This document shows, piece by piece, positions 16,837 to 24,354 of a DNA stretch of 64,000 bases. Source of the stretch: Streptomyces sp. NBC_01283 (lineage in GTDB: Bacteria; Actinomycetota; Actinomycetes; Streptomycetales; Streptomycetaceae); assembly GCF_041435335.1 (NCBI RefSeq), contig NZ_CP108430.1, positions 3,578,501 through 3,642,500 of the forward strand. Direction: 5' to 3'. Under the pieces are notes generated by a model that saw nothing but the letters and a program-made list of their open reading frames with translations, was not told the DNA's origin and did no database searches. Each line of letters opens with the position of its first letter. The first letter of the stretch is position 1. Made by a program: the position numbers and the translations under genes.

Positions 16837-17730
16837 TCAACGCCCCTTTTCGAGAATGATCCTCGCGAGGCCCAGGTGGCGGTTCTTGAAGTGCCGCACG
16901 CTCGCGCCGAGATAGTTCTCGTAATTGACGACGTTGTCCTCGCCCGAGATGCGTACGGCCGCTTCCCTGTTCTCCTGGAGGCGCCGCAGCCATTCCGCAC
17001 AGGTCCGGCTGTAGTGGTCCGGGTCATTGCGCAGGGACACCACGTCGAAGAGCTTTTCGCTGGATTCGATGACCTCGGAGAGAGCCGGGATCTCGGATTC
17101 CGGGAAAATGGTCTCGATGATGAACATGAGCTCACGCACGGTGGCCTTGTCCATCACGGTGTTGTTGCCCTTGATGTTGGTCTGCAGGGCGATGCGGCCG
17201 TGCGAGGGCAGCCACTCGTAGCAGCGCTCGAAGAACTCGCGGTAGGCCGCGATGCGTTCGGCCCTGGAGAGCCCCGTCCTGGCGAAGTGCTCGAACGCGC
17301 CGATCGAGATGATCGCGTCGTAGCCCTCCGCCGGCTCGTGGTTCAGCCAGTTCTCCACCCGGATCTCGCTGCGCGCGATCCCGGACGCCCTGACCAGTTC
17401 GGCCTGGCTGTCGCTGAGGGTGAGCCCCGTCGCGTGCTGCACGCCGTAGATCCCGGTGAGGCGCTTGAGGAGGCTTCCCCAGCCGCAGCCCACGTCCAGT
17501 ACCCGGCCGGCGCCCGCCGCCCTGGCCCCCTCGATGAGGTAGTCCAGCTTGCGGGCCTGCGCCGCCTCCAAGTCATCCTGAAGACCGGCGAGTTCGGCGC
17601 CCGACTCGTCCCACAGCGCGCAGGTGTAGGTGAGCGAACCGTCCAGCCACAGGCCGTAGAAGTCGTTGGAGACGTCGTAATGGTGCCTGATCGCCTCGGC
17701 CGTGGCGCCCTGGTAGGCGGCGGTGCTCAT
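16837..17730 (-). CDS. cyclopropane-fatty-acyl synthase-type SAM methyltransferase
   Basis: A 297-residue class I methyltransferase of the CFA/mycolic cyclopropane synthase family. The N-terminal HHYDVSNDFYGLWL (16-29) is the family signature, the SAM site VLDVGCGWGSLL lies near residue 77, and SIGAFEHF near 143 holds the catalytic-loop residues. It is shorter than E. coli Cfa (382 residues), which has an extra N-terminal domain, and so resembles the mycobacterial enzymes. It transfers a methylene or methyl from SAM to a cis double bond, here most likely the one made by the cluster's own desaturase. The ATG overlaps the ACP stop (ATGA), arguing for an ACP-linked substrate. Confidence 0.9.
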   Translation of the reverse strand: MSTAAYQGATAEAIRHHYDVSNDFYGLWLDGSLTYTCALWDESGAELAGLQDDLEAAQARKLDYLIEGARAAGAGRVLDVGCGWGSLLKRLTGIYGVQHATGLTLSDSQAELVRASGIARSEIRVENWLNHEPAEGYDAIISIGAFEHFARTGLSRAERIAAYREFFERCYEWLPSHGRIALQTNIKGNNTVMDKATVRELMFIIETIFPESEIPALSEVIESSEKLFDVVSLRNDPDHYSRTCAEWLRRLQENREAAVRISGEDNVVNYENYLGASVRHFKNRHLGLARIILEKGR

Positions 17731-17975
17731 GCGGCGGCGGCCGTCTGGGTGGACTCGACCAGCTTGACCAGGTCGCCGACGGTCTTCACGTTCGCCGCCT
17801 GGCTCGGGTCGAGCTCGATCTCCGCGTCGTCCTCGACGGTGTAGACGATGTCGGCGATCTGCAGGCTGGAGAGACCCACCGAGTCGAAGGCCGTGTCGGC
17901 ACCGAGCGTGAGGCCCGACGCCTTGTTGCCGAGCTTCTTCGCTATGAGGGCGCAGACGGTTTCAACGGTGATCAC
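17727..17975 (-). CDS. acyl carrier protein
   Basis: An 82-residue four-helix carrier protein. The phosphopantetheine serine is in VGLSSLQIAD (the GLDSL motif with Asp replaced by Ser). The acidic helix VEDDAEIELD follows. The GTG at 17975 is preceded by AAGGA nine bases upstream. As first gene of the long leftward arm, coupled to the methyltransferase, it is the probable carrier for the acyl chain activated by the FAAL and modified by the desaturase and methyltransferase. The cluster also encodes a phosphopantetheinyl transferase to activate it. Confidence 0.93.
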   Translation of the reverse strand: MITVETVCALIAKKLGNKASGLTLGADTAFDSVGLSSLQIADIVYTVEDDAEIELDPSQAANVKTVGDLVKLVESTQTAAAA

Positions 17976-18181
17976 GATCGTTGTTCCTTCCGGTCGTTGC
18001 GTGGCGCGGTGAGCGATTGACCAGAACCTAACTTCGGGCCCCTCCACGGGACATGACAGAGCCGTATGGCAGATCCCTGCCATGCCATGGCCGCGGCGGG
18101 CTGACAGGGATGTGCCACTTGCCCGTGGTGGACCTCAAGACCTGCAATGGATGGACCACCGCCTGGAAAGAGGGACGGTCC
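17976..18181. promoter_or_regulatory. divergent promoter region between the two lipid arms
   Basis: A 206-base gap that must carry promoters for both the leftward ACP operon and the rightward ThDP operon. It contains an inverted repeat ATGGCAG-ATCC-CTGCCAT at 18066-18083 and a second overlapping pairing of ATCCCTG (18073-18079) with CAGGGAT (18105-18111). Either could be an operator for the cluster regulator. I cannot place -35/-10 boxes safely. Confidence 0.55.
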
Positions 18182-19957
18182 ATGAGAAACCAATTCCGCG
18201 TGGTCGACTTCATCGTCGACTTTCTTCGCCGACAGGACGTCGGGCACGTATTCGGAGTCGGTGGCGCCAATATCGAAGACCTCTACGACGCGATGGAGCA
18301 CGCGGAATCCGGCCCGCTCGGCGTGGTCGCCAAACACGAGTTCTCGGCGGCCACCATGGCGGACGGATATCACCGTGCCTCCCAGCGCCTGCCGGTGATG
18401 GCCGCCACGTCGGGCGCCGGGGCCATGAACCTGGTCCCCGGGATAGCCGAACTCAGGGCCTCCTTCGTGCCCGCCCTCGTCCTGATCGGGCAGCCGCCCA
18501 CCTCACTGGACGGGCGCGGTTCCTTCCAGGAGACCAGCGGGCTCGCCGGATCCATCGACGCGCAGCGGCTGTTCGGCGAGATCGCCGTGCACTGCGTACG
18601 CGTCGAGGACCCGGAGTCCATCACCGACGCGCTGCCGCGTGCCCTCGCGGCGGCCCTTGACCCGGCCGCGCCGGGGCCCGCCGTGCTCCTGCTGCCCAAG
18701 GACGTGCAGCAGGCCGTACTGCCCCCCTGGGACGCCCCCGGTCCGCCGGAGCTCATCCCCTCCGAGCTCTCCTCCGCGGCCGAACGCGACCGGGCCGTCG
18801 GCCTGTTGCGCTCGGCCGGGGAGCGGCAGGGCGTGGTGGTGATCGCCGGTGAGGCGGTGGCGAGGGCGGACGCCCGGCCGCAGCTGGCCCGGCTCGTCCG
18901 GGCGCTGGGGGCACGGGTCGCCGTGGCCCCGGACGCCAAGGACGTCTTCGACGACCGCGATCCGCGTCATCTGGGCATCGCCGGGGTGATCGGCACCGCG
19001 GACGTGCAGGAGGCCCTGGAGCAGGCGTCCGCCGTGGTGCTCGCCGGCACCCGGCTGCCGCAGATGGCGGGCGCCGGACTGCACGACCACCTCAAGGGCT
19101 CGCCCGTGGTCTGCCTCGATCCGCGGCCGCCGTTCCTGGAGCCGCACGAGGACCTGGTGCGGCTCACCGGGCCGCTGGGCGACGAAATGGCCGTACTGAC
19201 AGAGGAGTTGATGGCCAGGAACGCAGCGGACGAGACACCGGCAGCCGGACCGGGAGCCGGACCGGGAGCTGTCGGGCGTGAACTTCCAGTCCCCGCAGCC
19301 GGGTTGACTCCACCGCCTCCCGACCTCTCACCCTCGGGCCCGCTGGACATGCGTACCGCCGCGACCGTCGTCGGCGCCGCGCTGCCCGAAGGGGCCACCG
19401 TGGTGAGCGATGCGGGCAACACCGGCGCCACCGTCATCCATCACGTCGGCGTGCCCGTCGACGGCCGGTTCATCGTCGCCATGGGCATGGGCGGCATGGG
19501 CCACAGCTTCGGGGCCGGCATCGGCGCCGCCTTCGCGACCGGCAGACGCACCTGCGTGTTCGCCGGTGACGGGGCCTTCTTCATGCACGGCATGGAGGTG
19601 CACACCGCGGTCGAGCACCGGCTTCCCGTCACGTTCGTGATCTTCAACAACAACTCGCACGGCATGTGCCACACCCGTGAGCAGCTCTTCTTCTCCGGTG
19701 ACTACACCTACAACCTCTTCCGCCCGGCGCGGATCGGCGAAGGCGCCGCCGCGATGTTCCCCGGCCTCGACGCGGTGACCGCCACGACCCCGGACGAGCT
19801 GCGCACCGCGCTCGCCCGGGCCGAGGCCACCCGGTCTCCCTCGCTGATCTGCGTCGACGTCGACCCCACCGAAATGCCTCCGTTCCGCCCCTTCCAGCAG
19901 CACGCCATGGCCGTCGGCAAGAGCCGGCCCATCAACCAAGGAGTCGTACCAGGATGA
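18182..19957 (+). CDS. thiamine-diphosphate-dependent enzyme, acetolactate-synthase-like
   Basis: A 591-residue ThDP enzyme with the usual order PYR domain (about 1-180), central domain (200-345), a Pro/Gly-rich linker, and PP domain (about 395-575). The catalytic glutamate is E53 in VAKHEFSAATMADGY. The ThDP/Mg motif starts at GDG 462-464 and ends at FNNNSHGM. Such enzymes decarboxylate a 2-keto acid and join the acyl anion to an aldehyde, keto acid or thioester. In Xenorhabdus xenocyloin synthesis a ThDP enzyme works with KAS III-like partners, a useful comparison because a KAS III-like gene lies two genes downstream. The actual substrates are unknown. ATG at 18182 has GAGGG seven bases upstream. 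Confidence 0.85.
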   Translation: MRNQFRVVDFIVDFLRRQDVGHVFGVGGANIEDLYDAMEHAESGPLGVVAKHEFSAATMADGYHRASQRLPVMAATSGAGAMNLVPGIAELRASFVPALVLIGQPPTSLDGRGSFQETSGLAGSIDAQRLFGEIAVHCVRVEDPESITDALPRALAAALDPAAPGPAVLLLPKDVQQAVLPPWDAPGPPELIPSELSSAAERDRAVGLLRSAGERQGVVVIAGEAVARADARPQLARLVRALGARVAVAPDAKDVFDDRDPRHLGIAGVIGTADVQEALEQASAVVLAGTRLPQMAGAGLHDHLKGSPVVCLDPRPPFLEPHEDLVRLTGPLGDEMAVLTEELMARNAADETPAAGPGAGPGAVGRELPVPAAGLTPPPPDLSPSGPLDMRTAATVVGAALPEGATVVSDAGNTGATVIHHVGVPVDGRFIVAMGMGGMGHSFGAGIGAAFATGRRTCVFAGDGAFFMHGMEVHTAVEHRLPVTFVIFNNNSHGMCHTREQLFFSGDYTYNLFRPARIGEGAAAMFPGLDAVTATTPDELRTALARAEATRSPSLICVDVDPTEMPPFRPFQQHAMAVGKSRPINQGVVPG

Positions 19958-20625
19958 CCACCGCCCTCACGCACACGGACACCACCGCCGGATACGTCGC
20001 GCCGGAGCCGATCCCCGCCGACCTCAAGGACGTCCCCGGGCTGCTCCGCTGGGAGACCACGCCGCGCGAGGAAGCCCTCGCGCAGGCCGCGCAGATGACC
20101 AAGGAGTCGTTCACGTACGACGAGGTGTACGGCAAGTTCGTCACCGTCCACCAGTACATCGACGCGCCGCCGCAGGACGTCTACGACTACCTCACCAACG
20201 AGCGCAACCTCAACGAGTACACCTACAGCACCCGTGACTTCGCGCCCACCGACACCCCCGGCCTCTACCAGGGCCGCGACACCCTCCTCGACGACGAGAC
20301 CAAGATCTTCCTGCGGATCGACGGCGACCCGCGCGCCCTCACCGTCGACATGAAGTGCGCCTGGGACCAGGGCGAGGAGCTGTGGATGGTCTACATCCAC
20401 CGGATCATCGACGCGCAGACCGTCCTGAACAAGCCCGGCTCCGTGGTCATCTGGACCAACTGCCGCCACCCGTACTACGACAAGAACCCGCACCCCGAGC
20501 TGGCGTCGAGCCCCGAGCGCCCGTGGGTCGGCGACATGTGGAACCTCTTCTACGCCGGTCACCAGATAGAGATCGACAACATGAAGAAGATCCTGGAGCT
20601 GCGCAACGGCAGCACCGGCGCATGA
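19954..20625 (+). CDS. SRPBCC-fold protein, possible cyclase/aromatase
   Basis: A 223-residue protein of the START/SRPBCC (Bet v1-like) superfamily. The typical start of the fold is VHQYIDAPPQDVYDYLTNERNLNEY (read as two blocks near residues 65-90), and a long C-terminal helix follows GHQIEIDNMKKIL. Family members bind hydrophobic ligands; in polyketide clusters they act as aromatases or cyclases. It overlaps the ThDP gene stop and the KAS III-like start (ATGA at both ends), so the three proteins are made together in fixed ratio. There is no aromatic PKS here, so an aromatase role is only a guess. Confidence 0.75.
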   Translation: MTTALTHTDTTAGYVAPEPIPADLKDVPGLLRWETTPREEALAQAAQMTKESFTYDEVYGKFVTVHQYIDAPPQDVYDYLTNERNLNEYTYSTRDFAPTDTPGLYQGRDTLLDDETKIFLRIDGDPRALTVDMKCAWDQGEELWMVYIHRIIDAQTVLNKPGSVVIWTNCRHPYYDKNPHPELASSPERPWVGDMWNLFYAGHQIEIDNMKKILELRNGSTGA

Positions 20626-21647
20626 GAGCCGTCAGTCTGCTCGAACTCGCCTCCTACCTGCCCGGGGAACCGGTCGGCACGGAGTACTTCCTCCAGCATC
20701 AGGAAGCTTCCGGCGAGTTGGCCGGGCACACGATGTTCAAGGCGCCGCGCACCCGGCACCAGGTGTCCAGGGACGAGACGCCCGCGGACATGATGGAGAA
20801 GGCCGGTCTCGTCCTGCGGGAGCGGATCGGGGACGACGCCCTGCGCGCCGTCGACGTGGTGATCACCAACTCGCTGCTTCCCGAGGTGCCGTTCACCGGG
20901 CCGGGGGCGGAAGTCGCCCACCGGCTCGGCGTCAAGGCCGACTGGGTGCTCGACGCCCACAACGGCGGCTGCGCGTCCTTCGTGCATCTGCTGCGGCTTG
21001 CCCGTGCGCTGATCGGCTCGGGCCAGGCCAGGTCGGCGCTGCTCTTCAACGTGCAGAACAGCGCGGGCCCGGTGATGACCCAGCCCGACGTGCGCGGGCT
21101 CCCCGAGGCCGTCATCCCCGGTGACGGCTGCGGCGCCGCCTATGTGGCGGCGTCCGACGAGTCGCCGATCCTCGGCATCGAGGTCGCCAACCACGGCGAA
21201 TACACCCGGGACTGCGGCCTCGCGCTGCACGACGGGCGCAAGTACTGGGAGGCGGGCACCAGTCAGATGCACGTCGGGTTCACGCCCGACAAGGTCTCCG
21301 ACATCGTCGAGCGCGGCAACCGTCTGGTGCCGGAAGTGGTGGGCCGGGTCTGCGAGTCGCTCGACCTCAAGACCGACGACCTGGATCTGCTGATCACCAA
21401 CCAGCCCAACCGGATGTTCCTGAAGCAGTGGCAGGAGCGGCTCTCCATCGGCCCCGACCGCCATCTGGACACCTTCGACCGGTTCGGCAACCTCTTCGGC
21501 GCGGCCGTCCCCATCACCCTCGACCACGGCATCCGCGAGGGCCGGGTCAAGGACGGCAGCCTGCTGATGCTGGCGGGCTTCGCCCACGCCGGTGACTTCG
21601 CGGGAGCCGCCGCCGTGCACTGGCGGGCGGGAGGCACGCGGGGGTGA
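20622..21647 (+). CDS. KAS III-like protein with altered catalytic triad
   Basis: A 341-residue thiolase-fold protein aligned along its length with FabH. The nucleophile C117 is kept (AHNGGCASFVHLL) and so is the third residue N290 (RFGNLFGAAVP). The motif normally reading HQAN is NQPN here, so the catalytic His is Asn260. Loss of this His usually weakens decarboxylation of malonyl donors, so the protein may act as an acyltransferase, catalyse C-O or C-N bond formation, or condense without decarboxylation. It is coupled to the SRPBCC gene by ATGA overlap. The canonical KAS III of this cluster is at 3669-4694. Confidence 0.83.
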   Translation: MRAVSLLELASYLPGEPVGTEYFLQHQEASGELAGHTMFKAPRTRHQVSRDETPADMMEKAGLVLRERIGDDALRAVDVVITNSLLPEVPFTGPGAEVAHRLGVKADWVLDAHNGGCASFVHLLRLARALIGSGQARSALLFNVQNSAGPVMTQPDVRGLPEAVIPGDGCGAAYVAASDESPILGIEVANHGEYTRDCGLALHDGRKYWEAGTSQMHVGFTPDKVSDIVERGNRLVPEVVGRVCESLDLKTDDLDLLITNQPNRMFLKQWQERLSIGPDRHLDTFDRFGNLFGAAVPITLDHGIREGRVKDGSLLMLAGFAHAGDFAGAAAVHWRAGGTRG

Positions 21648-21733
21648 CCCACGGGCCCCCGGGGGCGGCGGTTCGCGCCGCCCCCGGTCGTCCCGCAGAT
21701 CACGGCAGCTCGCCTGACCCACGAGGAGAGTCC

Positions 21734-22930
21734 ATGACCCGCCCCAAAGCCGTCGTCATCGGTGCCGGCATCGGCGGCCTGACCACCGCCCTCGCCCTGC
21801 ACCGGCGCGGCTGGGACATCACCGTCCTGGAACGCGCCCCCACCCTGGCACCGATCGGTGCCGCCCTGACCCTGGCCCCCAACGCACAGCGCGCGCTCGC
21901 CGCCCTCGACCTCGGCGACGAGATCACCGCCCTCGCGGCGTGGCAGGGCGACGGCCTGATGTGCGATCCGCGGGGCCGCACGCTGACCCGCACGAACAGC
22001 TCGGCCGTCGCCGCCCGGTTCGGCGGACCCCTGGTCGTGCTGCGCCGCAGCGACCTGGTCGACCTGATCGTCGAGCGGCTGCCCGAAGGCGTCCTGCACA
22101 CCGGCGAAGCGGCCTACCTCGCGGATGCGGGCTCCGCCGACCGCACGGCACACGTCAGCACTCCCCGAGGCGTGTACGAGGCGGATCTCGTCGTCGCCGC
22201 CGACGGCGTCCACTCCAAGACGCGCGGCATCCTGTTCCCCGCCCACCCGGGACCCGCCTACGGCGGCTGGACCGTCTGGCGCATCCTCGCACCGATGCCA
22301 GGACCCGGCTTCGTGCCGCACGAGTCCTGGGGCGGCGGCCTCGTATGGGGCAGCCTCGTCCGGGACCCGGACAGCGTGTTCATCTACGCCTGCGCCGCGA
22401 CCGAGGCGGGCGGCCGGTCCCCCGACGGCGAGAAGGCCGAACTGCTCAGGCGCTTCGGCGACTGGCACGACCCCATACCGGCCCTGATCGACTCGGTCGG
22501 CGAGGACGAGATCCTGCGCCACGACGTCCACCACATGGACGTGCCGCTCGACTCGTTCCACCGGGGCCGCACCGCGCTCCTCGGGGACGCGGCCCACGCC
22601 ATGGTGCCGACCCTGGGGCAGGGCGCCAACATGGCGATCGAGGACGCCGTGGTCCTCGCCCATCACGCCCTGCCGGGCGGAAATCCCCTGCCCGCCCTCG
22701 CCGCCTACGACCGCGATCGCAGGCCGCGTACGACCGCGATGGTGCGGCGCGCGGAACGCATCCTGAAGCTGACGTCACTGCGCTCCCGGGCGGCCGTCTC
22801 GATGCGCGACGCGGTGTTCAGGGCCGCCTCGAAGGCCATCCCCGGCCTGCTCCTGCGCGGCTTCGACGGAATCGCCGACTGGCATCCGCCGACCGCGCGG
22901 ATCCCGGTGGCCGAGCGCCACCCCCTGTGA
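21734..22930 (+). CDS. FAD-dependent aromatic-hydroxylase-type monooxygenase
   Basis: A 398-residue class A flavin monooxygenase. The GXGXXG motif is G10-G15 in VVIGAGIGGLTTALAL, the DG motif is in VVAADGVHSKTR near residue 155, and the GD motif is in LLGDAAHAMVPTLGQGAN near 284. These use NAD(P)H and O2 to hydroxylate or epoxidise. The ATG at 21734 is preceded by GAGGAGAG; the frame is open from a GTG overlapping the previous stop, but that N-terminus would not fit the fold. It is the last gene of the rightward arm. Confidence 0.88.
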   Translation: MTRPKAVVIGAGIGGLTTALALHRRGWDITVLERAPTLAPIGAALTLAPNAQRALAALDLGDEITALAAWQGDGLMCDPRGRTLTRTNSSAVAARFGGPLVVLRRSDLVDLIVERLPEGVLHTGEAAYLADAGSADRTAHVSTPRGVYEADLVVAADGVHSKTRGILFPAHPGPAYGGWTVWRILAPMPGPGFVPHESWGGGLVWGSLVRDPDSVFIYACAATEAGGRSPDGEKAELLRRFGDWHDPIPALIDSVGEDEILRHDVHHMDVPLDSFHRGRTALLGDAAHAMVPTLGQGANMAIEDAVVLAHHALPGGNPLPALAAYDRDRRPRTTAMVRRAERILKLTSLRSRAAVSMRDAVFRAASKAIPGLLLRGFDGIADWHPPTARIPVAERHPL

Positions 22931-22969
22931 CCCGGGCGGCCCGCCGGCCGTCCGTCTGCTCAACCCCTG

Positions 22970-22989
22970 CGCGGTGTCACCACACCGCG
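22970..22989. terminator. small hairpin after the monooxygenase gene
   Basis: An 8-bp perfect stem CGCGGTGT/ACACCGCG with a 4-base loop, 40 bases after the stop. It may end the rightward arm or act in the leader of the next gene; there is no T-tract. Confidence 0.45.
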
Positions 22990-23023
22990 ATGTCAACACA
23001 CCCGCAACAGAAGGAAATTGACT

Positions 23024-23518
23024 GTGCGTCACACCATCAAGGCCAGCACCGTTGCCACCGCCGTCCTGTTCGCAGGCGGCATCGCTCTCGCCACCCCCTC
23101 CGCCGCGGCCCCCACCGCCACCCAGACCGTGACGGCGTCGTACGACTGCGGCAGCTACGGCGTGTCCGACCTGACGATCGAGGCGTCGGCCGCGAACGGC
23201 ACCGGCTCCGTCAAGATCTCCACCAGCGGCGGCCTGGCCCCGGTCGACATCCCGGCGAACTCGATCACCGCCACGCTGCGCCTTGAGCGGGCGGGCGGCG
23301 GCACGGTGGACTTCACCGGCACCGCCAACGACGCGGCCGCCGCCGGGCAGCCGGTGACCATCGGCGCGCTGACCGGTGCGGTGTCCGCGGGCGACAGCCT
23401 CGACTCCTACATCCCGGCCGCGGGTTCCTCCGACGTCTCGCTGAGCCTGAACATCCTGGGCACGGACAACACCTGCAAGGCCGTCTCGAAGCAGACGCCG
23501 GGCCCGATCGTCTTCTGA
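23024..23518 (+). CDS. secreted protein, unknown function
   Basis: A 164-residue preprotein with a signal peptide (cleavage near AAAPTA, about residue 28). The mature part looks all-beta, rich in Ala, Thr, Ser and Gly, with two cysteines (one in ASYDCGSYG and one in NTCKAVS) that probably form a disulfide joining the ends. The GTG at 23024 has AAGGA about eight bases upstream; the TTG at 23018 is less likely. It lies between the monooxygenase and the phosphopantetheinyl transferase genes but has its own leader. I do not recognise a family. It is likely a passenger rather than a pathway enzyme. Confidence 0.75.
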   Translation: MRHTIKASTVATAVLFAGGIALATPSAAAPTATQTVTASYDCGSYGVSDLTIEASAANGTGSVKISTSGGLAPVDIPANSITATLRLERAGGGTVDFTGTANDAAAAGQPVTIGALTGAVSAGDSLDSYIPAAGSSDVSLSLNILGTDNTCKAVSKQTPGPIVF

Positions 23519-23560
23519 CCTGACCTGACCTGACCTGACCCAGCTGACCCAGCTGACCTT
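23519..23560. repeat. CTGAC tandem repeat and CAGCTGACC pair
   Basis: Just after the secreted-protein stop there are four to five CTGAC units followed by two CAGCTGACC units. It is a simple non-coding tandem repeat. Confidence 0.8.
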
Positions 23561-23563
23561 TGG

Positions 23564-23591
23564 GGGCCTGACTGTGCGCACAGTCAGGCCC
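23564..23591. terminator. bidirectional terminator
   Basis: A perfect 28-base palindrome (GGGCCTGACTGTGC and its complement) between convergent genes. It covers the last codons of the phosphopantetheinyl transferase gene. Confidence 0.8.
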
Positions 23592-24354
23592 TCACGGCTG
23601 CCGCCCGCGCCGCGTCGCTCCGGTGCACCACGACGGGTGCCGTGTCGGCCGCCGGACGGGCCAGCGCGGCCAGGCAGTCCACCCCGACCGCCCCGACCCG
23701 CACATCACGCACCGCCCAGCGCTCCGGGCCGCCTCCGGCAGCACCACCACTGCCCGCCGCCCGCTCCACGACCGCCGAGTCCTGCCACGGCCGTACCGCG
23801 ACGGCCGCGAGATCCGTCCCGAGCCCGACGCCCCAGGCCTTGGCCACGGCCTCCTTCCGCACCCAGCAGCGCATCAGCGCCTCGTCCCGCTCCACGCCCT
23901 CCCGGGCGGCGGCGACATGGACCCGCTCCTCAGGCGTGAGGGCACGGCGGGCCACCGCAGGCGCCTCGGGTGCGCTCCGGCGCTCCAGGTCGACGCCGAC
24001 GGGCACCCCGTACGAGAGGGCGAGCATCCACCACTCCCCGGAGCGCGACACGCTCGTCCGCCACTCGGTGCGCGGCAGGCGGACGTAGGGAGGGCCGTGG
24101 CGGTCGCTCCCGCATCCCGGGCATCGCGCGACACCCCAGACCACCCCGGACGGCTCGACGTCGAGCCACCCCGCGACCGTGCGCCGGACCGCGGCGCGGG
24201 CACCCGCGTACCGGGCCCGCGTCACCTCGTCCCGGAACCGTTCGAACCGGCGCGTCTCCCGCTCGTCCAGGAGCGCCACGTCCCGCTCGGCCACGGCGTC
24301 GGGCACCCGCCCGGCCCAGATGTGGACGCCCGCGCGCCCGGCCCCGGCCCTCAC
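23584..24354 (-). CDS. 4'-phosphopantetheinyl transferase
   Basis: A 256-residue Sfp-superfamily enzyme that transfers the phosphopantetheine arm from CoA to carrier proteins. The two diagnostic Mg/CoA motifs are present: VGVDLER near residue 137 and CWVRKEAVAKAWGVGLG near 180. The GTG at 24354 overlaps the regulator stop (GTGA), which fixes the start. A CPGC pair near residue 88 is unusual and may bind a metal. Its presence argues that the cluster depends on carrier proteins, namely the ACP at 17727-17975. It is the last gene of a regulator-PPTase unit. Confidence 0.9.
   Translation of the reverse strand: MRAGAGRAGVHIWAGRVPDAVAERDVALLDERETRRFERFRDEVTRARYAGARAAVRRTVAGWLDVEPSGVVWGVARCPGCGSDRHGPPYVRLPRTEWRTSVSRSGEWWMLALSYGVPVGVDLERRSAPEAPAVARRALTPEERVHVAAAREGVERDEALMRCWVRKEAVAKAWGVGLGTDLAAVAVRPWQDSAVVERAAGSGGAAGGGPERWAVRDVRVGAVGVDCLAALARPAADTAPVVVHRSDAARAAAVRA

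Noticed and set aside
15511-17730. 10-methylstearate (tuberculostearate) pathway
   Set aside because: That pathway pairs the methyltransferase with a FAD-binding reductase of a different family; the flavoprotein here is of the DAO oxidase type.
3669-22930. Aromatic type II polyketide cluster
   Set aside because: An SRPBCC protein, ACP and KAS III are present, but there is no KS-alpha/KS-beta pair.
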